NCBI RefSeq assembly: GCF_014529535.1
Contig: NW_023503409.1
Coordinates: 3,906,390-3,970,389 of the forward strand
Length of the DNA stretch: 64,000 nucleotides
DNA from: Bradysia coprophila
Lineage: Eukaryota > Arthropoda > Insecta > Diptera > Sciaridae
Reading direction: 5' to 3'
This document shows, one piece after another, positions 33,401 to 43,777 of this stretch (position 1 is its first letter; each line of letters starts with the position of its first letter). The notes under the pieces were generated by a model, which worked only from the letters and a program-made list of their open reading frames with translations, had not been told where the DNA came from and ran no database searches. The position numbers and the translations under genes are program-made.

Positions 33401-36400
33401 AGGTCCGCAGGTGTGATTGGCTTGATAAATTGTTATAGAGTACGTGTCATTAATTGTCATTAAGTACGCGAGAAATTTATAAGAGAACGGCTGGCTAGTC
33501 TCAATTAGAATTTTGATTAAAAATCTCCTTTGTCTGCTAGCATATGTATGTCTGACAACGAAAGCGACAAAAAAAAAGTGTAGGGCTAATGTCCTCCTAT
33601 ATGTAGCAAAATAAATATGAAAACTAACGAATTAAAGATTTCTTAAATACTCAGAATTGTTTAAATTTGAAGACGTTTTTGCGATGAGATATTTTAGTTA
33701 TTAATTTCAACCAAAAGAAAAGCGAACACTGAACAGCGTTCAATATGTATCTGGTCAAATGCCCCATTGTCATCATAAAATTTAAAAAACTTAAGTCACA
33801 CAAGAACATCCCTCAACATGATTATGATCGGGTTCCTTGTGTCAATCCGCTCGTTTTACGTTTATCTAGCTGGTCAGTTCTCATTCATCGTCGGCAACAT
33901 GACTACAGGGCGTCCTTCCGTTTTATAAACGACGATATCAACCATTGGTTGGATTGACGTTTAACAGGGCTCAAAATCTCACAAATGTTGACAGATTCCA
34001 GGAAAAAATCGAAATCCGTCCAATGTGTCCAAAAATATGGTCGTGGTTTAAAAATATGTGCTCAGGCTGCACCTGACTGCTTCTGGTAGTCGCATTCACT
34101 GGTTCTGAAATACGGCCCAGGGAATCGGGCTAAATTTTTCCTGTGTGAAATTCTTGCCTATCACTCATTATAAATATGAAAAAAAAATATTGGTGGACGT
34201 CGGTCCCTATTTAATCTTGTTTTAAACTAACCGTGGATAGCAGGGATGCAGTGTATTTAACATATGAATGAATAAAAAATTTAATCTAGCAGTTTTTTAG
34301 AAGGCCGGCATTGTCACCAGCAATCTCGATTTGTGATGGCATCGGCAGAGGGATCAATTCTAAGACATTTCGTGCAAAAATTATTACTTTCGACTGTCTG
34401 GATTCGTAGCTCACGAAAGTAAAAATTTTGCAATTTTCAAGTGGCAATATATCCATGACGATGTGAGCATGAAAGTTATTTAAAAAAAAAAAATCAAACA
34501 CCCTTCGGAACACATAATTTTCAAAAAAGTTTTCAAAAATACTTTGATCGAGGGAAGTAATAGACCCGATAATAACAGAATTCAGTTTTATCTTTGTTAA
34601 CTGATTATATCAACACACCGAAGCTGTTCTTGCTGTCCAATTAATAACCTAGACAAGAAATGTCCACAGACGATATTTTTCAGAGAATTTAATTCACTTG
34701 ATGAACCTGAATTCGTTTCCATCGAGAAAATGTTTAACGCACATATTCGTACTATCAAAGTTTGTCGAGCGGTGCCTCACTGATGAATTCAGTCCGCATA
34801 TGTCTCGCCTTTGGCTTGACCCGCAATGCCCACATGTCTCGATAACAGTTTTGGAATTCTGCAGTTTGACAACACCCTCAATAATCGCAAATGGTATATC
34901 AACGACCGTTCAGGTAAAAAAAAATACAAAATTAACCGACAGAATTTTAAGCTGTCGATTTTAGCTTTTGGTGAAACGTTGAACACTGATTTATTAAAAA
35001 AAAGAATCAAAAATTGCTTTGTGGTCTGGTCATTAGCACTGCAATTAGAGAGATAAGGGTTTCGTTTTAAGGGTTTCAGAGCAGTTTGACTTCAATTATC
35101 TCTCAGTAAAATACTTAGCTTGCTAACGACACGACATTGGAACTTACAGGGAAAAGTACGGATTATCAGATAAAGTTGTAGTTAGAATAGAATAGCTACA
35201 GTATTTAAATAGTAAATTTAGGACTTTTGTTGAAAAACAGGACAACTGAAATAGACAAACTCAATAATTCGACGAACAATCAAACTATCAAGTAGTCTAG
35301 CGCAACTTACACGGGAAAATATATATGAAATTTCGATCCCGCCGTAGATCGACAAAATTATACATTTCAAAGCTATCGATATGCGATTGAGAAAATTGTC
35401 GTAATTCAGTTTTACCGGGGCACAACCTAAAGCTACCAAAAATAAAGGCAAGCATATTGATAAAAAAACCGTCTATTTTTATGCTTCGAATTGTTCAACG
35501 AGGGAAGAAAAGTTAGAAATTGCATTTGAGTCACCCGAGAAAATGCAATTTCCAAATTTTTTCCCGAGTTAACCAAGACTACCGAAATTTTAGCGGAGGG
35601 GAGAAAGTGACTACTTTCTCGCTTGTGTATTGAAAAATATTAATAAAATGCAATTCTTAAATCTTAGGCTTTTGTGCTGAAAGTCAGCAAACGATTTACT
35701 TATTTCCAATTCAGTTCTAGCCAGGAAGTACAGGCCATACTCAAAATTATTATCGACATCGTATTCACAAAATAAACAAAACTTTATGCAGCGAACCCAC
35801 ATTAATGTCAACTTGGTGAAAAACCTCAATAAAATGATACAAAATGTGGTTGTAACTTTATAATTCATTCAACTCAATAATTGTTGATTCAGATAGAAAT
35901 CCAGACGTTTGTGTGTGGGTATGACAAATTTTTCAATACCTCCTACTAATTTTTTTCTTTTTATAATATACGTGATACTGGTGAGACTTTTTTCATGTTT
36001 CGCATATTTATGCGAAAAATAAATGCATTGACAACGCATATAATACAATACCTACTTAACAAATTACTTTATTGCATATTTACATGCGTTATATGTTGCT
36101 GCATAAAGTATTCCATATCATTTCGTATCAACGCGGAGGAAGCGATATTTTTTCAGTTTTGTTTCAGCAACAATTATTATATGTGTACTGTAATGATATG
36201 ATATGATATCGAGTGTATGGACAAGCCAACGCATTTTTATAAAAATAATTTTGTTTCAGGTTTTTCTTGCCTCTTAAAAGCATTTGTAGATATTAGCTCT
36301 CTGGATAATAATGACTATCGAGATTTAAGAAAAATCTTAAAAAATGTAAATGTTCACTATTTGCATGTTCTTTCGGTTTTATTTAATTCAACGCAGTAAT

Positions 36401-38609
36401 ACCTATCCAATGAAGTACAAGAATATAAATGTTGTTCTTCTAGTCCTTCAATTGTTATTAGTATTGCATTGATATAAAGAAGATTTAAGCAACGCATATT
36501 GTTTAAGTCTGATAAGTTTGATGTGAGCGTAGAGTAAGATACCGTTAAATGAAAAATCGTCAGATTTGCAAAATACAAATCCTGTAGAATGTGAACACTT
36601 CTCAAATTAAACCAACACACTATAGATAGTTAATAGTGCGTTGACCAAACATTTCGCCTGGAATCTAACAGCAACGCACTATAAACAGCCACCAGAACAA
36701 CTTTAAAATAAGGGGCTTACTTTACGCTGTAGTCAGAAAGCAAACCGACCGGATGCAAGGGATAAACAATAAATAATTTCTCAAAAACGAAGTGGTTTCA
36801 TTGGTTCTCAATGCAAGTAATAGAATGATTCTTAGAAATGTTTCAATTTTTATGTTGGAAACTCATTTTGTCGAGGTAGTTTGAGTTTCTTTTTTAAATA
36901 ACTCACAGGATATTATAAGCATGTTGTGGTGTTGCACCAGAAAACCCAGATTGCTTTAAGAAAGATTAATTTTATTTACAACGGTCATCTGGGATATTAA
37001 CCTTATAATCGTTACAATCTTCTGAGCTTGTGTATCGTTTATTCGATCATAATCCAACGCTGCTAATTCTAGAATGTTGGTAATATATTCCTTCTGTTGT
37101 GAATATGAATAATAAACCTACACACCAATCAACGCGATTTACATCCTGATTTATTTTAAAGATGATTTCTTGTAAATAAAACCCGTACATTGATTATAAT
37201 CATAATTATAATAACATACAATGTAGAGGTGAAATTTCCACCGTGGAAATAATGAAGATATTAAACTAACCATTCAGAACAAGTTGAAAAGTTGAATTTG
37301 CAGTTTCGGTTAATGTATAGCCAAGAAAAATGAAAATGCTTTAGTATCGATGCCATCTGCTGCACATGTCTTTTCAACTTCACATCCCTCGCTATGTAAT
37401 ACCTGTTCAATTGCATTTTCAGTTACTAATTGTACGAAAAATAAGAAAAAGTAAATCAAAAATTAATATTCCGCAATCACTTCAAATGTCTTGCTATTTA
37501 CGTTCGAGGGGAAAAGGGTAAAAAAAATTGCAAAATGATATGTTCAGAACATGAATGAAAATTTCGCAACCATCCATTTTATGAATGAAAAATTGAAGAA
37601 TAAAAAAGAGTAGCTTGAAGCACTGTGTAGGATGGTCGTCAGCATTTCAATATTTTTTTTTTCTTCGTTTTGTTCTTTTAATATATTGAATGTTTTTCTT
37701 CGGTTCAGTTGGTAGAGGGAAAAAACGAATTATGTTTCGATATGCCTATAATTTATTAAATTACATATTTATAAGGTTTGTGTACTTCATTTTAATTTTT
37801 GCGTGTTTGTTACTTCTGCGCTGGAAGCTGGAAGCAAACATAATAAATGAACATTATATTTTTACGTTGGTTGATTATTATATTTCTTCGTCGCTTTTTT
37901 TTTCTGTTCCATTTCTTCGTCTTCTTTTTTTACTTCAGTCAGACAGACAAAATCGAGCATGAAAACGAAAGCAAATTATTTTTTATGCGTTTCTTAAATA
38001 CATCCGGAAACAATTGCCACTAACAACCTGAAAAGTTGCATATTTACATCAACAACCAATTTGTATGTGGACTTCGATTTCAGATAAAATAAAGAACAAA
38101 AACAATTTTCAGATATCAATTGTGAAATATCACAAATAAATCCCATCTCATTACTGAGAATAACGTTCTTAATTCGTTTGGAGTTGTTTGCACGCCATAA
38201 ACATAATTCACATGAATAAGAATAACATGTTTTTGAGTATATCACAATATGTTGCCTGGTGTATTATATATATACGGTCGCGTACAAGTGGATGGTACAT
38301 TGCATTATGGTAAATGTAATGTATCTACCGACACATGTATATAATCACCGTATATTTAACGAAGAAAACATATTCTTAGAATTTATGTAATTTCATATTT
38401 TGAATTTGTAGGTGATTAAAAGTCAATGTTTAAAGTTCCCATGCATTTAAAGCACTACATATGATGTTCTTTAAACGCTTTTTTGGCTAAGACGTTAAGT
38501 ACAATATTTAAATTTATGGTAGCGAAGGTATACAATTATATGTCTAATGGTGCGATGATTTGATAACCAATAAACCAATGTGTGTTGTAAAAAGAAACTG
38601 AAATCTTTT
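30408..38609. other. 8.2-kb gene-free interval
   Basis: AT-rich throughout. The only repeat recognised is a short fragment of the ACCTGT-ended family at about 34,537-34,578 (GATCGAGGGAAGTAATAGAC). A GATAT microsatellite-like patch lies near 36,195. Open frames (for example 33,745-33,957 and 34,698-34,964) show no domain. Nothing else was supported. Confidence 0.4.
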
Positions 38610-38841
38610 AACACCATTTAGTCCAGGTGCTTGGGTCATAAAAAACGGTCTCCGAAAATGTATCCAAAAAATCGATTTTTTTCGTAATTTTTTGTTTCCA
38701 ATCGAATGGGCTAAATGAAAATCTCAAACAACGCAAACAAAACTGATTGACACAAGCACTTGGACTAAATTGAAGATAGATCGCAGTATGTAAATACTGG
38801 TATACTGACTTTTTTGACTTTATGTGGTGCACTGACAATAG

Positions 38842-39110
38842 TATGTTGTGTTACAAGCATTGTAATGTTGATTTTTTCAGCTTTGTGCCAACCGAGAATT
38901 GAAATAGACAAAAGCACAAAAAATCATATTTTCATTGTAAACAATCACTCTTCAAATTTGATCGATCACATTGCTTTGCATTTTCTCAAACGAATGCTGT
39001 AACAACTCATACAAATTCCATATCAATCAACACTGCTTTGAGTGTTGTAATATCACATCAAACGGGTACTAAAATGAGTGCTGAAAAGAGTCGTAGTTCA
39101 ATTCTCGGTG
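38842..39110 (+). mobile_element. About 270-bp insertion present only in copy A
   Basis: Copy B reads straight through (GCACTGACAATAG then TTATTTACATAAC), giving an empty-site comparison. The insert starts TATGTTGTGTTACAAG, contains the inverted words ACCGAGAATTGAAAT and AGTTCAATTCTCGGTG, and has a longer inverted relative at 61,457-61,801. No target duplication is certain. Confidence 0.7.
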
Positions 39111-39127
39111 GTTATTTACATAACAAG

Positions 39128-39225
39128 GGATAAAAAGTTGAAAAGTAGAGTTTTCGTGTGAAATTTGTTGATCCGAGACGAAGCCGAGGTCAATAAACAC
39201 ACGAAAATGAGACTTTTCAACTTTT
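39128..39225. mobile_element. Small foldback element with CCGAGACGAAGCCGAGGTC centre
   Basis: Inverted arms ATAAAAAGTTGAAAAGT and ACTTTTCAACTTTTATC, with GTTTTCGTGTG/CACACGAAAA inside and the CCGAGACGAAGCCGAGGTC word in the loop. The copy B equivalent at 49,270-49,366 differs at a few bases. An isolated relative lies at 27.1 kb. Confidence 0.65.
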
Positions 39226-39642
39226 ATCTCGAGTTTTGTAATGGATTGTACATTTTTTTTTAAATCATTTATTCATTATCATTCCATTGTCATAATGTGT
39301 GGAATACTAAAAAACATGGGAAAATTTAATTAAACAATATAAATACACAAAAAAATTAAAGCTTATAAAAAGTAAAAAACATTTTCGATGAAAATTTGGT
39401 CTAAAAAGTTCTAGTCATCGCAATCCTTATTCCTAATTTAAGAATTTTTTTCAGGATTTTGTCTTAACGTTAGTCTACATATATCACAGAGTCGCTTCAG
39501 GTCAATTAAAAAAATCAAATAAACTAGACATGCTTTTCAAACCTAAACCAAATTTCTTCTTTTCCCTACTAGGGAATCACTATATGTGTAATAAGCCACT
39601 TTCGACCCTAGGGAATACAAAAGCATAATTTTTTTTTTTTCA

Positions 39643-39801
39643 AATTACCTGTAACAGATAATCTTTTCAAAAAGATTACCTACTGATGGTAATATTAAGA
39701 AAAGTTAGCTGACACAGGTCGTTTCCTGTAATTAGACTATCTGTTAAGCATTACCTGTGACAGATAATTTGTCCGGCAAATGTTATCTGTAGCAGGTAAC
39801 T
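39643..39801. repeat. Cluster of TTACCTGT-N-ACAGATAA palindromic motifs (copy A)
   Basis: At least three near-palindromic motifs in 160 bases: TTACCTGTAACAGATAAT, TTACCTGTGACAGATAAT and GTTATCTGTAGCAGGTAAC, plus half sites (ATTACCTACTGATGGTAAT, TGACACAGGT). The equivalent in copy B spans 49,725-49,921 and retains one further half site deleted here. More motifs occur at the hAT target and at 41,881-41,930. They may be protein-binding iterons or decayed MITE ends. Confidence 0.6.
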
Positions 39802-39867
39802 TATTTTGGCTCTCACTGATAGTATTTCAGGTTATATTCGCCAAAAGCAACGAAATAGCATAGAATG

Positions 39868-39902
39868 AATGGTTCAGTGACAAGGCGCCAGGCTCATGAT
39901 CG
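39868..39902 (+). repeat. tRNA-Met-like fragment, 5' half (copy A)
   Basis: GGTTCAGTGACAAGGCGCC, GGCTCATGATC resembles the D-arm and anticodon arm of a methionine tRNA; copy B keeps the complementary 3' half (49,977-50,025) with GGATCGAAACC, the T-arm word of initiator tRNA-Met. Together they look like one tRNA-derived SINE head that has decayed differently in the two copies. Confidence 0.4.
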
Positions 39903-40153
39903 GAGTACAGTTGATGGACTGATTTTTCTATGACAACGATATAAAATCTCTATAAAAATCAAAGTTTTTAATAGCGCACAATTTCGTTTTGCAAAAGATT
40001 GGTGGAAGATGGATAAACAAGTGCCGTAATAAAATAATTTAATAGTTTACTGTCTGACATTTTGAATACAATAATAAAAGTCGAGGAAGAATAACCAATC
40101 GAGCTCTATTGATCGTCTGCTAATGGTAATGTTCAGAAAAGTTATCTGTCACG

Positions 40154-41417
40154 CAGGGACTAAAATAAACAATTTTCCGTGCGGTGGCAATTCGCGGTCA
40201 GGGCCTTATTGCTATTTATTGAGGGCACTAATTTGCGAAATTGTATGACGTAATTGCTTTGTCATGAAACATGACTTAATTGAGATTTGCGCCGATCGGT
40301 ATTGACAATAGATATAATTTTAAAATCTAGATAACTAGAGCAGGTCGGCGCTATTCGCAGATTCTGCGAACGAAAATGTTTCTTGATGACTATTCACGGA
40401 TGGAAAGAGTGGTGTAACAGAAATCTTGTATTATTTAATGACACGCATCAATTCGTAAAATATGGTAACCATTTGAACTTTAATTTTCTCAAGAACTTAT
40501 CTCAAAACGAATTGCTGACATGACGGAGGAAATACTCAAAAATTTACTTAAAAATCGTCATGCCAGAAACGGTAATTTAATGGTTAACGAAGAGAACCGG
40601 AGTTCTCAAGAGTAAAGTTTCTTTCGAAAAACTTGTATTACGATACCGAGAGTTTGGGTAATCAAAAAAATTACAGTTTCGAAGCTTTATTGCTTAAAGT
40701 ATATTTAGAAAAAGCAGCAAATATCAGTTTTATATTGAAGATTGATCCTTTGGAATATTATATAAGTATTTTGATATTTAAGAAAATCGAGAGTTGTGTT
40801 ATGGTGATCGTGGGTTGTGGTACGTCATATAAAATCGATGAACCGATAGTTGGGTGTATTAGAACCGTCATAACACAACTCATGGCTTACTTTATTTGCA
40901 TGCAAAATTCCACATACAACTCTCGGTCAGATACCTTCTTGGGTTCCCATTTTTGAATTCTAAAATAGAGGTCATTTTGGTACAAACAAGAGGTCACCTC
41001 TGCTATTGAAAAAGAGAACGAAAATAGATTCCTGTTCTTCTGTTAGTGATATCACCCATCGAGCATTGTTCAAATAAGAACTGTTTTCTGCCCTACCTAT
41101 TGTTAAATTAAGCAGGCTAGTTAGATAATTTGAAAGAGTTAGCAACACTGCTCAATTCAAATATCACTAAAAAAATTGTTTCTTTTTTAACCCAAATGTC
41201 GAAATTCTCAGGAAAAAATCTATGAATTGAATATGGCACTGATATAACTTGTGTGGAAAGCTCTTCGCATAAAAATAAAGTAGATTTTGAAAATACAGGG
41301 CGATTAAAACTAAAAGTAGTACAGCGGCAAAATTGCAAGTCTGTATCATTTTATACTTTTGCATTAAAATCTATATCGCAGACTGGCACCGCACTCTGTT
41401 CCTTATTTTAGTCCCTG
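40154..41417 (+). mobile_element. hAT-like non-autonomous element, 1,264 bp (copy A)
   Basis: TIRs CAGGGACTAAAATAA (left) and TTATTTTAGTCCCTG (right), with further subterminal similarity (GTGCGGTGGCA / inverse of TGGCACCGCAC). The right flank is TGTCACAG and the left flank TGTCACG, an 8-bp duplication with one base lost, as for hAT elements. The insertion splits a TTATCTGTCACAGGTGAT palindromic motif. An open frame of 107 codons inside is kept in copy B but has no transposase features. Copy B's element has the same length. Confidence 0.78.
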
Positions 41418-41502
41418 TGTCACAGGTGATGTTATAAGATAAATTATCTGTGAATGGTATCACGACAAGGAACTTCATATTAACAATTAGCTGCACTTTA
41501 CG

Positions 41503-41570
41503 TTAAACTGGTTAGCGCAGTGACAACTCACAAGTTTCATAACACAGAGGTCGCCGGTTCGATTCCCCAG
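41503..41570 (+). repeat. tRNA-Met-like sequence with pol III A and B boxes (copy A)
   Basis: Contains TAGCGCAGTGA (A-box-like, 41,513-41,523), a TTCATAA anticodon-loop-like word (CAU) and a perfect B box GGTTCGATTCC (41,556-41,566) at tRNA spacing. The anticodon stem does not pair well and no acceptor stem was found, so it is a SINE head or pseudo-tRNA rather than a functional gene. In copy B the sequence is cut after the anticodon loop and the B box is deleted. Confidence 0.5.
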
Positions 41571-41880
41571 ATTTTTCTTTTAAAAAAAATTCAGAATTCA
41601 TTTCCGATGTCAACTAAGACACACACATCAGCGAGAAATACAATGTGCATATGAGAGATTACGTAAGATTAATAATACAAATGATGAGACACTCAATTCA
41701 CGCCGTAAGTGTGCCTAAAATTTGAATTTCAAGTGAACGATTCAATGAAAAAGTGAACCGAAAAATACATTTCAACGCTCACTTGTATGGGAATGACGCT
41801 ACGTTAAAAAGACCTCCGAACTTTGCGTTTTGAATTTCGACCGCACTTATGGCGTGAATTGTTGTTTTTAAGATCTAAAA

Positions 41881-41966
41881 CATTACCTGTCACAGCTAAG
41901 TTTCTCTACATTACCTGTCACAGATAATGTAACGAAAGTACATTACCTGAAGATGTACATTACCGC
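41881..41966 (+). repeat. ATTACCTGTCACAG motif cluster before the minisatellite (copy A)
   Basis: CATTACCTGTCACAGCTAAG, ACATTACCTGTCACAGATAA and ACATTACCTGAAGATG follow each other and lead into the minisatellite at 42,030. This links the palindromic motifs and the minisatellite units through the shared word ACATTACCTG. Identical in copy B (52,022-52,108). Confidence 0.7.
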
Positions 41967-42029
41967 ATTCCCTAGAAATGGGCGAAATCCTGACTTTTTA
42001 CTAAACCCCAAATGTCAGCTCTTCCAAGC

Positions 42030-42168
42030 GTTACCTGAAGACGTACATTACCTGAAGACGTACATTACCCGAAGACGGACGTACATTACCCGAAGACGGA
42101 CGTACATTACCCGAAGACGGACGAACATTACCCGAAGACGTACATTACCTGAAGACGTACATTACTTG
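42030..42168 (+). repeat. Minisatellite of ACATTACC(T/C)GAAGACG units (copy A)
   Basis: Tandem 17-bp units (ACATTACCTGAAGACGT) alternate with 21-bp units (ACATTACCCGAAGACGGACGT), about seven in all. The array ends about 20 bp before an initiator-like TCAGTT and about 110 bp before the DUF4258-like ORF. It is identical in copy B at 52,173-52,310. The frame reading ITRRRT repeats is an artefact of the array. Confidence 0.85.
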
Positions 42169-42189
42169 TGACCGCTGTTTAGTTTTCTG

Positions 42190-42195
42190 TCAGTT
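42190..42195 (+). promoter_or_regulatory. Putative initiator (TCAGTT) for the DUF4258-like ORF (copy A)
   Basis: TCAGTT matches the arthropod initiator consensus and lies 83 nt upstream of the ORF's ATG, just after the minisatellite. No TATA box is evident at the expected distance. The identical site in copy B is at 52,332-52,337. Confidence 0.35.
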
Positions 42196-42277
42196 TGTAT
42201 CAGACAATTCACAAAAGAAAAACATTAGAAATTTTTCGTCAGTTATACGTTGACTATCTTAGAGTAAATATATCAAC

Positions 42278-42610
42278 ATGCAATATCAACTAGATTGGGT
42301 TTCGCCTATTGAAGAGGATTGGTCGGTGCCAATCAAACTCAATGGGCAAATAAATATTGGTACAACTAATAAGACATTCGTCACGAAGAGTAACGTTTTT
42401 GTGTCAGTACATGCGCGTGAGCGTATGGACTCACGCGGAGCAACTCTTGACGAAATATGCACGACACTAAGCCTCGGTAATCAAGAACAGGGAAGCGGGG
42501 ATAGGCTTATAGCCAAATTAACAACCCCGTTCTCGGTTATCGAGGTGGTGTATGTGGAGTCTGGCGACGACATTACTGTTGTCACTGTTATAAAAACAAT
42601 AGTTAAATAA
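42278..42610 (+). CDS. 110-aa protein with DUF4258-like domain (copy A)
   Basis: An intact frame from ATG (context ATCAACATG) to TAA. Residues about 40-108 read FVSVHARERMDSRGATLDEI...GNQEQGSGDRL...IEVVYVE...ITVVTVIKT. The H-A-x-x-R-M-x-x-R-G-x-(S/T)-x-x-E-I core, a short glycine-containing turn, then two beta-strand-like segments ending VVTV is the pattern of DUF4258, a small bacterial domain related to RelE/BrnT-type RNases. No signal peptide or membrane segment. It is richer in G+C than its surroundings. The copy at 52,420 is identical base for base. Function in an insect is unknown; transfer from a bacterium is an inference. It could also be a captured transposon accessory gene. Confidence 0.6.
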   Translation: MQYQLDWVSPIEEDWSVPIKLNGQINIGTTNKTFVTKSNVFVSVHARERMDSRGATLDEICTTLSLGNQEQGSGDRLIAKLTTPFSVIEVVYVESGDDITVVTVIKTIVK

Positions 42611-42744
42611 ATCAATTTCCTTAATTTTTTCTTTTTGTTTCAGCTAACTCGTCCTTTTGAGGGCGTTGGGTGTCAAAGGGTTGCTCAAGCCGAGGAACCT
42701 GCTTACTCTTGGAAATATTCATCAGTTTGCATTAGGTAAAATAT

Positions 42745-43370
42745 TTGAATTATTTCCAGCGAATTGATCAATTTCGTATGGTTTCTTCAATTTCAGCTAA
42801 GGATTGGTCATTCAATTTAACTCAACGTTACTCAAAAGTTTACTGGAACTACTTGGGGATGCTCGACCAACACTCGTCGTCCGTTGCCGATTACTGCGAA
42901 CCAGTCTGGATGTCAAGCAAATCAATACGCAAGTCAACATCGTAATTCGAATCATTTCGGGGACCGTTTATGTTCATTCTACACCGATACGTGCTGAAGA
43001 TATTTCAATGCGTTTATATTAGGAAAGTCCACAAGGTAACATTTAATAAAAGTTAAATCTTAGAAAGACCAAGATTTTTATTTACGTCAAAATACTCTGC
43101 AATTAATAATAAGCCGCAATCCGTGAATGTGTAAATTGGAGTCCCGCACACCGTTTTAGAATTTGTAGTAGGTTCGAATCAATCGAACGAGAACTAGTGT
43201 CGGACCCTACAATTGAAGTGAAAAGAACATAATTATCACGTCGGCTAAATCGAGTCCGAATAGGACACGGCTGCTGTGTGTACATACATATATGTGATGC
43301 TGACACGTCGCCATTATGCGAATGTGGAGAGACGCAGACCGTGGATCCATTGTTTCGTCGGTACAATATT
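42745..43370 (+). pseudogene. Relic of a non-LTR retrotransposon ORF2 C-terminus (copy A)
   Basis: Pieces in different frames give, in order, KDWSFNL (a segment that in copy B reads LNVIQKLTGTIWGCS), VADYCEPVWMSS, QVNIVIRIISGTVYVHSTPI and LNRVRIGHG...SPLCECGETQTVD. These match the post-RT region and the Cys-rich tail of jockey/RTE-like elements. Several frameshifts separate them. It lies directly after the DUF4258-like ORF in both copies, so that ORF is bordered by dead retroelement sequence. Confidence 0.6.
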
Positions 43371-43562
43371 CGTAGGGCTCCCAGACGTACTCTTTTTCGA
43401 CGTCGAAACTACTTTTACCGACTGCTGCTAGCCTGCTACTATTTCATTGATTTTGTACTCTTTTTCTACAGGGAAGGGAAATTCTCATACAATTTTCCAC
43501 ACGAGCTGAAAATTCTGACAGATAGCCCATACGTTTTGTATCAAAATTTCATTTTACTTGGC

Positions 43563-43743
43563 TTTAAACAAAGCACCTAGCAGGGTAATAGAAATAAAAT
43601 AAAGTAGTACTTTAATATTTCCATACCTTTAATGTCATTGCAAAATTACCATTAAGGCTGCTAATGGTATTATTGGTATCAAAATACTACTCTATTTGAC
43701 GTGTAAAAACCTCTATTACCCTGATAGGTGCTTTGCTTTAAAA
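43563..43743. mobile_element. Foldback MITE, 181 bp (copy A)
   Basis: Inverted ends TTTAAACAAAGCACCTAG and, complemented, TTTAAAGCAAAGCACCTAT, both followed by CAGGGTAATAGA. The copy B element (53,697-53,876) pairs even better (GCACCTAGCAGGGTAATAGA with its exact inverse). The interior carries a second stem around CCATTAAGG/AATGG. No coding capacity. Confidence 0.75.
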
Positions 43744-43777
43744 TATTTAAAAAAATCGTTTCGTGGCAATAGATTCA

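Noticed and set aside
33745..35056. Several 70-90 codon frames around 33.7-35.1 kb
   Set aside because: Overlap one another on both strands, no domains, no splice-consistent chain.
40633..40956. 107-codon frame in the hAT-like element as a gene
   Set aside because: Kept open in both copies but with several amino-acid changes, no transposase or other domain, and no start context; its relation to 54.5 kb is noted as a finding instead.
41503..41570. Functional tRNA-Met gene
   Set aside because: A and B boxes are present but anticodon and acceptor stems do not pair; a SINE head or pseudo-tRNA fits better.
41953..42171. Frame reading repeated ITRRRT
   Set aside because: A translation of the minisatellite; the period, not selection, makes it open.
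42605..42646. 42-nt intron extending the DUF4258-like ORF into downstream sequence
   Set aside because: There is a good acceptor-like TTTGTTTCAG, but the donor is weak, the intron is below usual insect size, and downstream sequence is retroelement relic.
43278..43580. 100-codon frame with CECGETQT motif as a host zinc protein
   Set aside because: The preceding bases read RVRIGHG and the motif matches the Cys-rich tail of non-LTR ORF2, so it is a retroelement relic.
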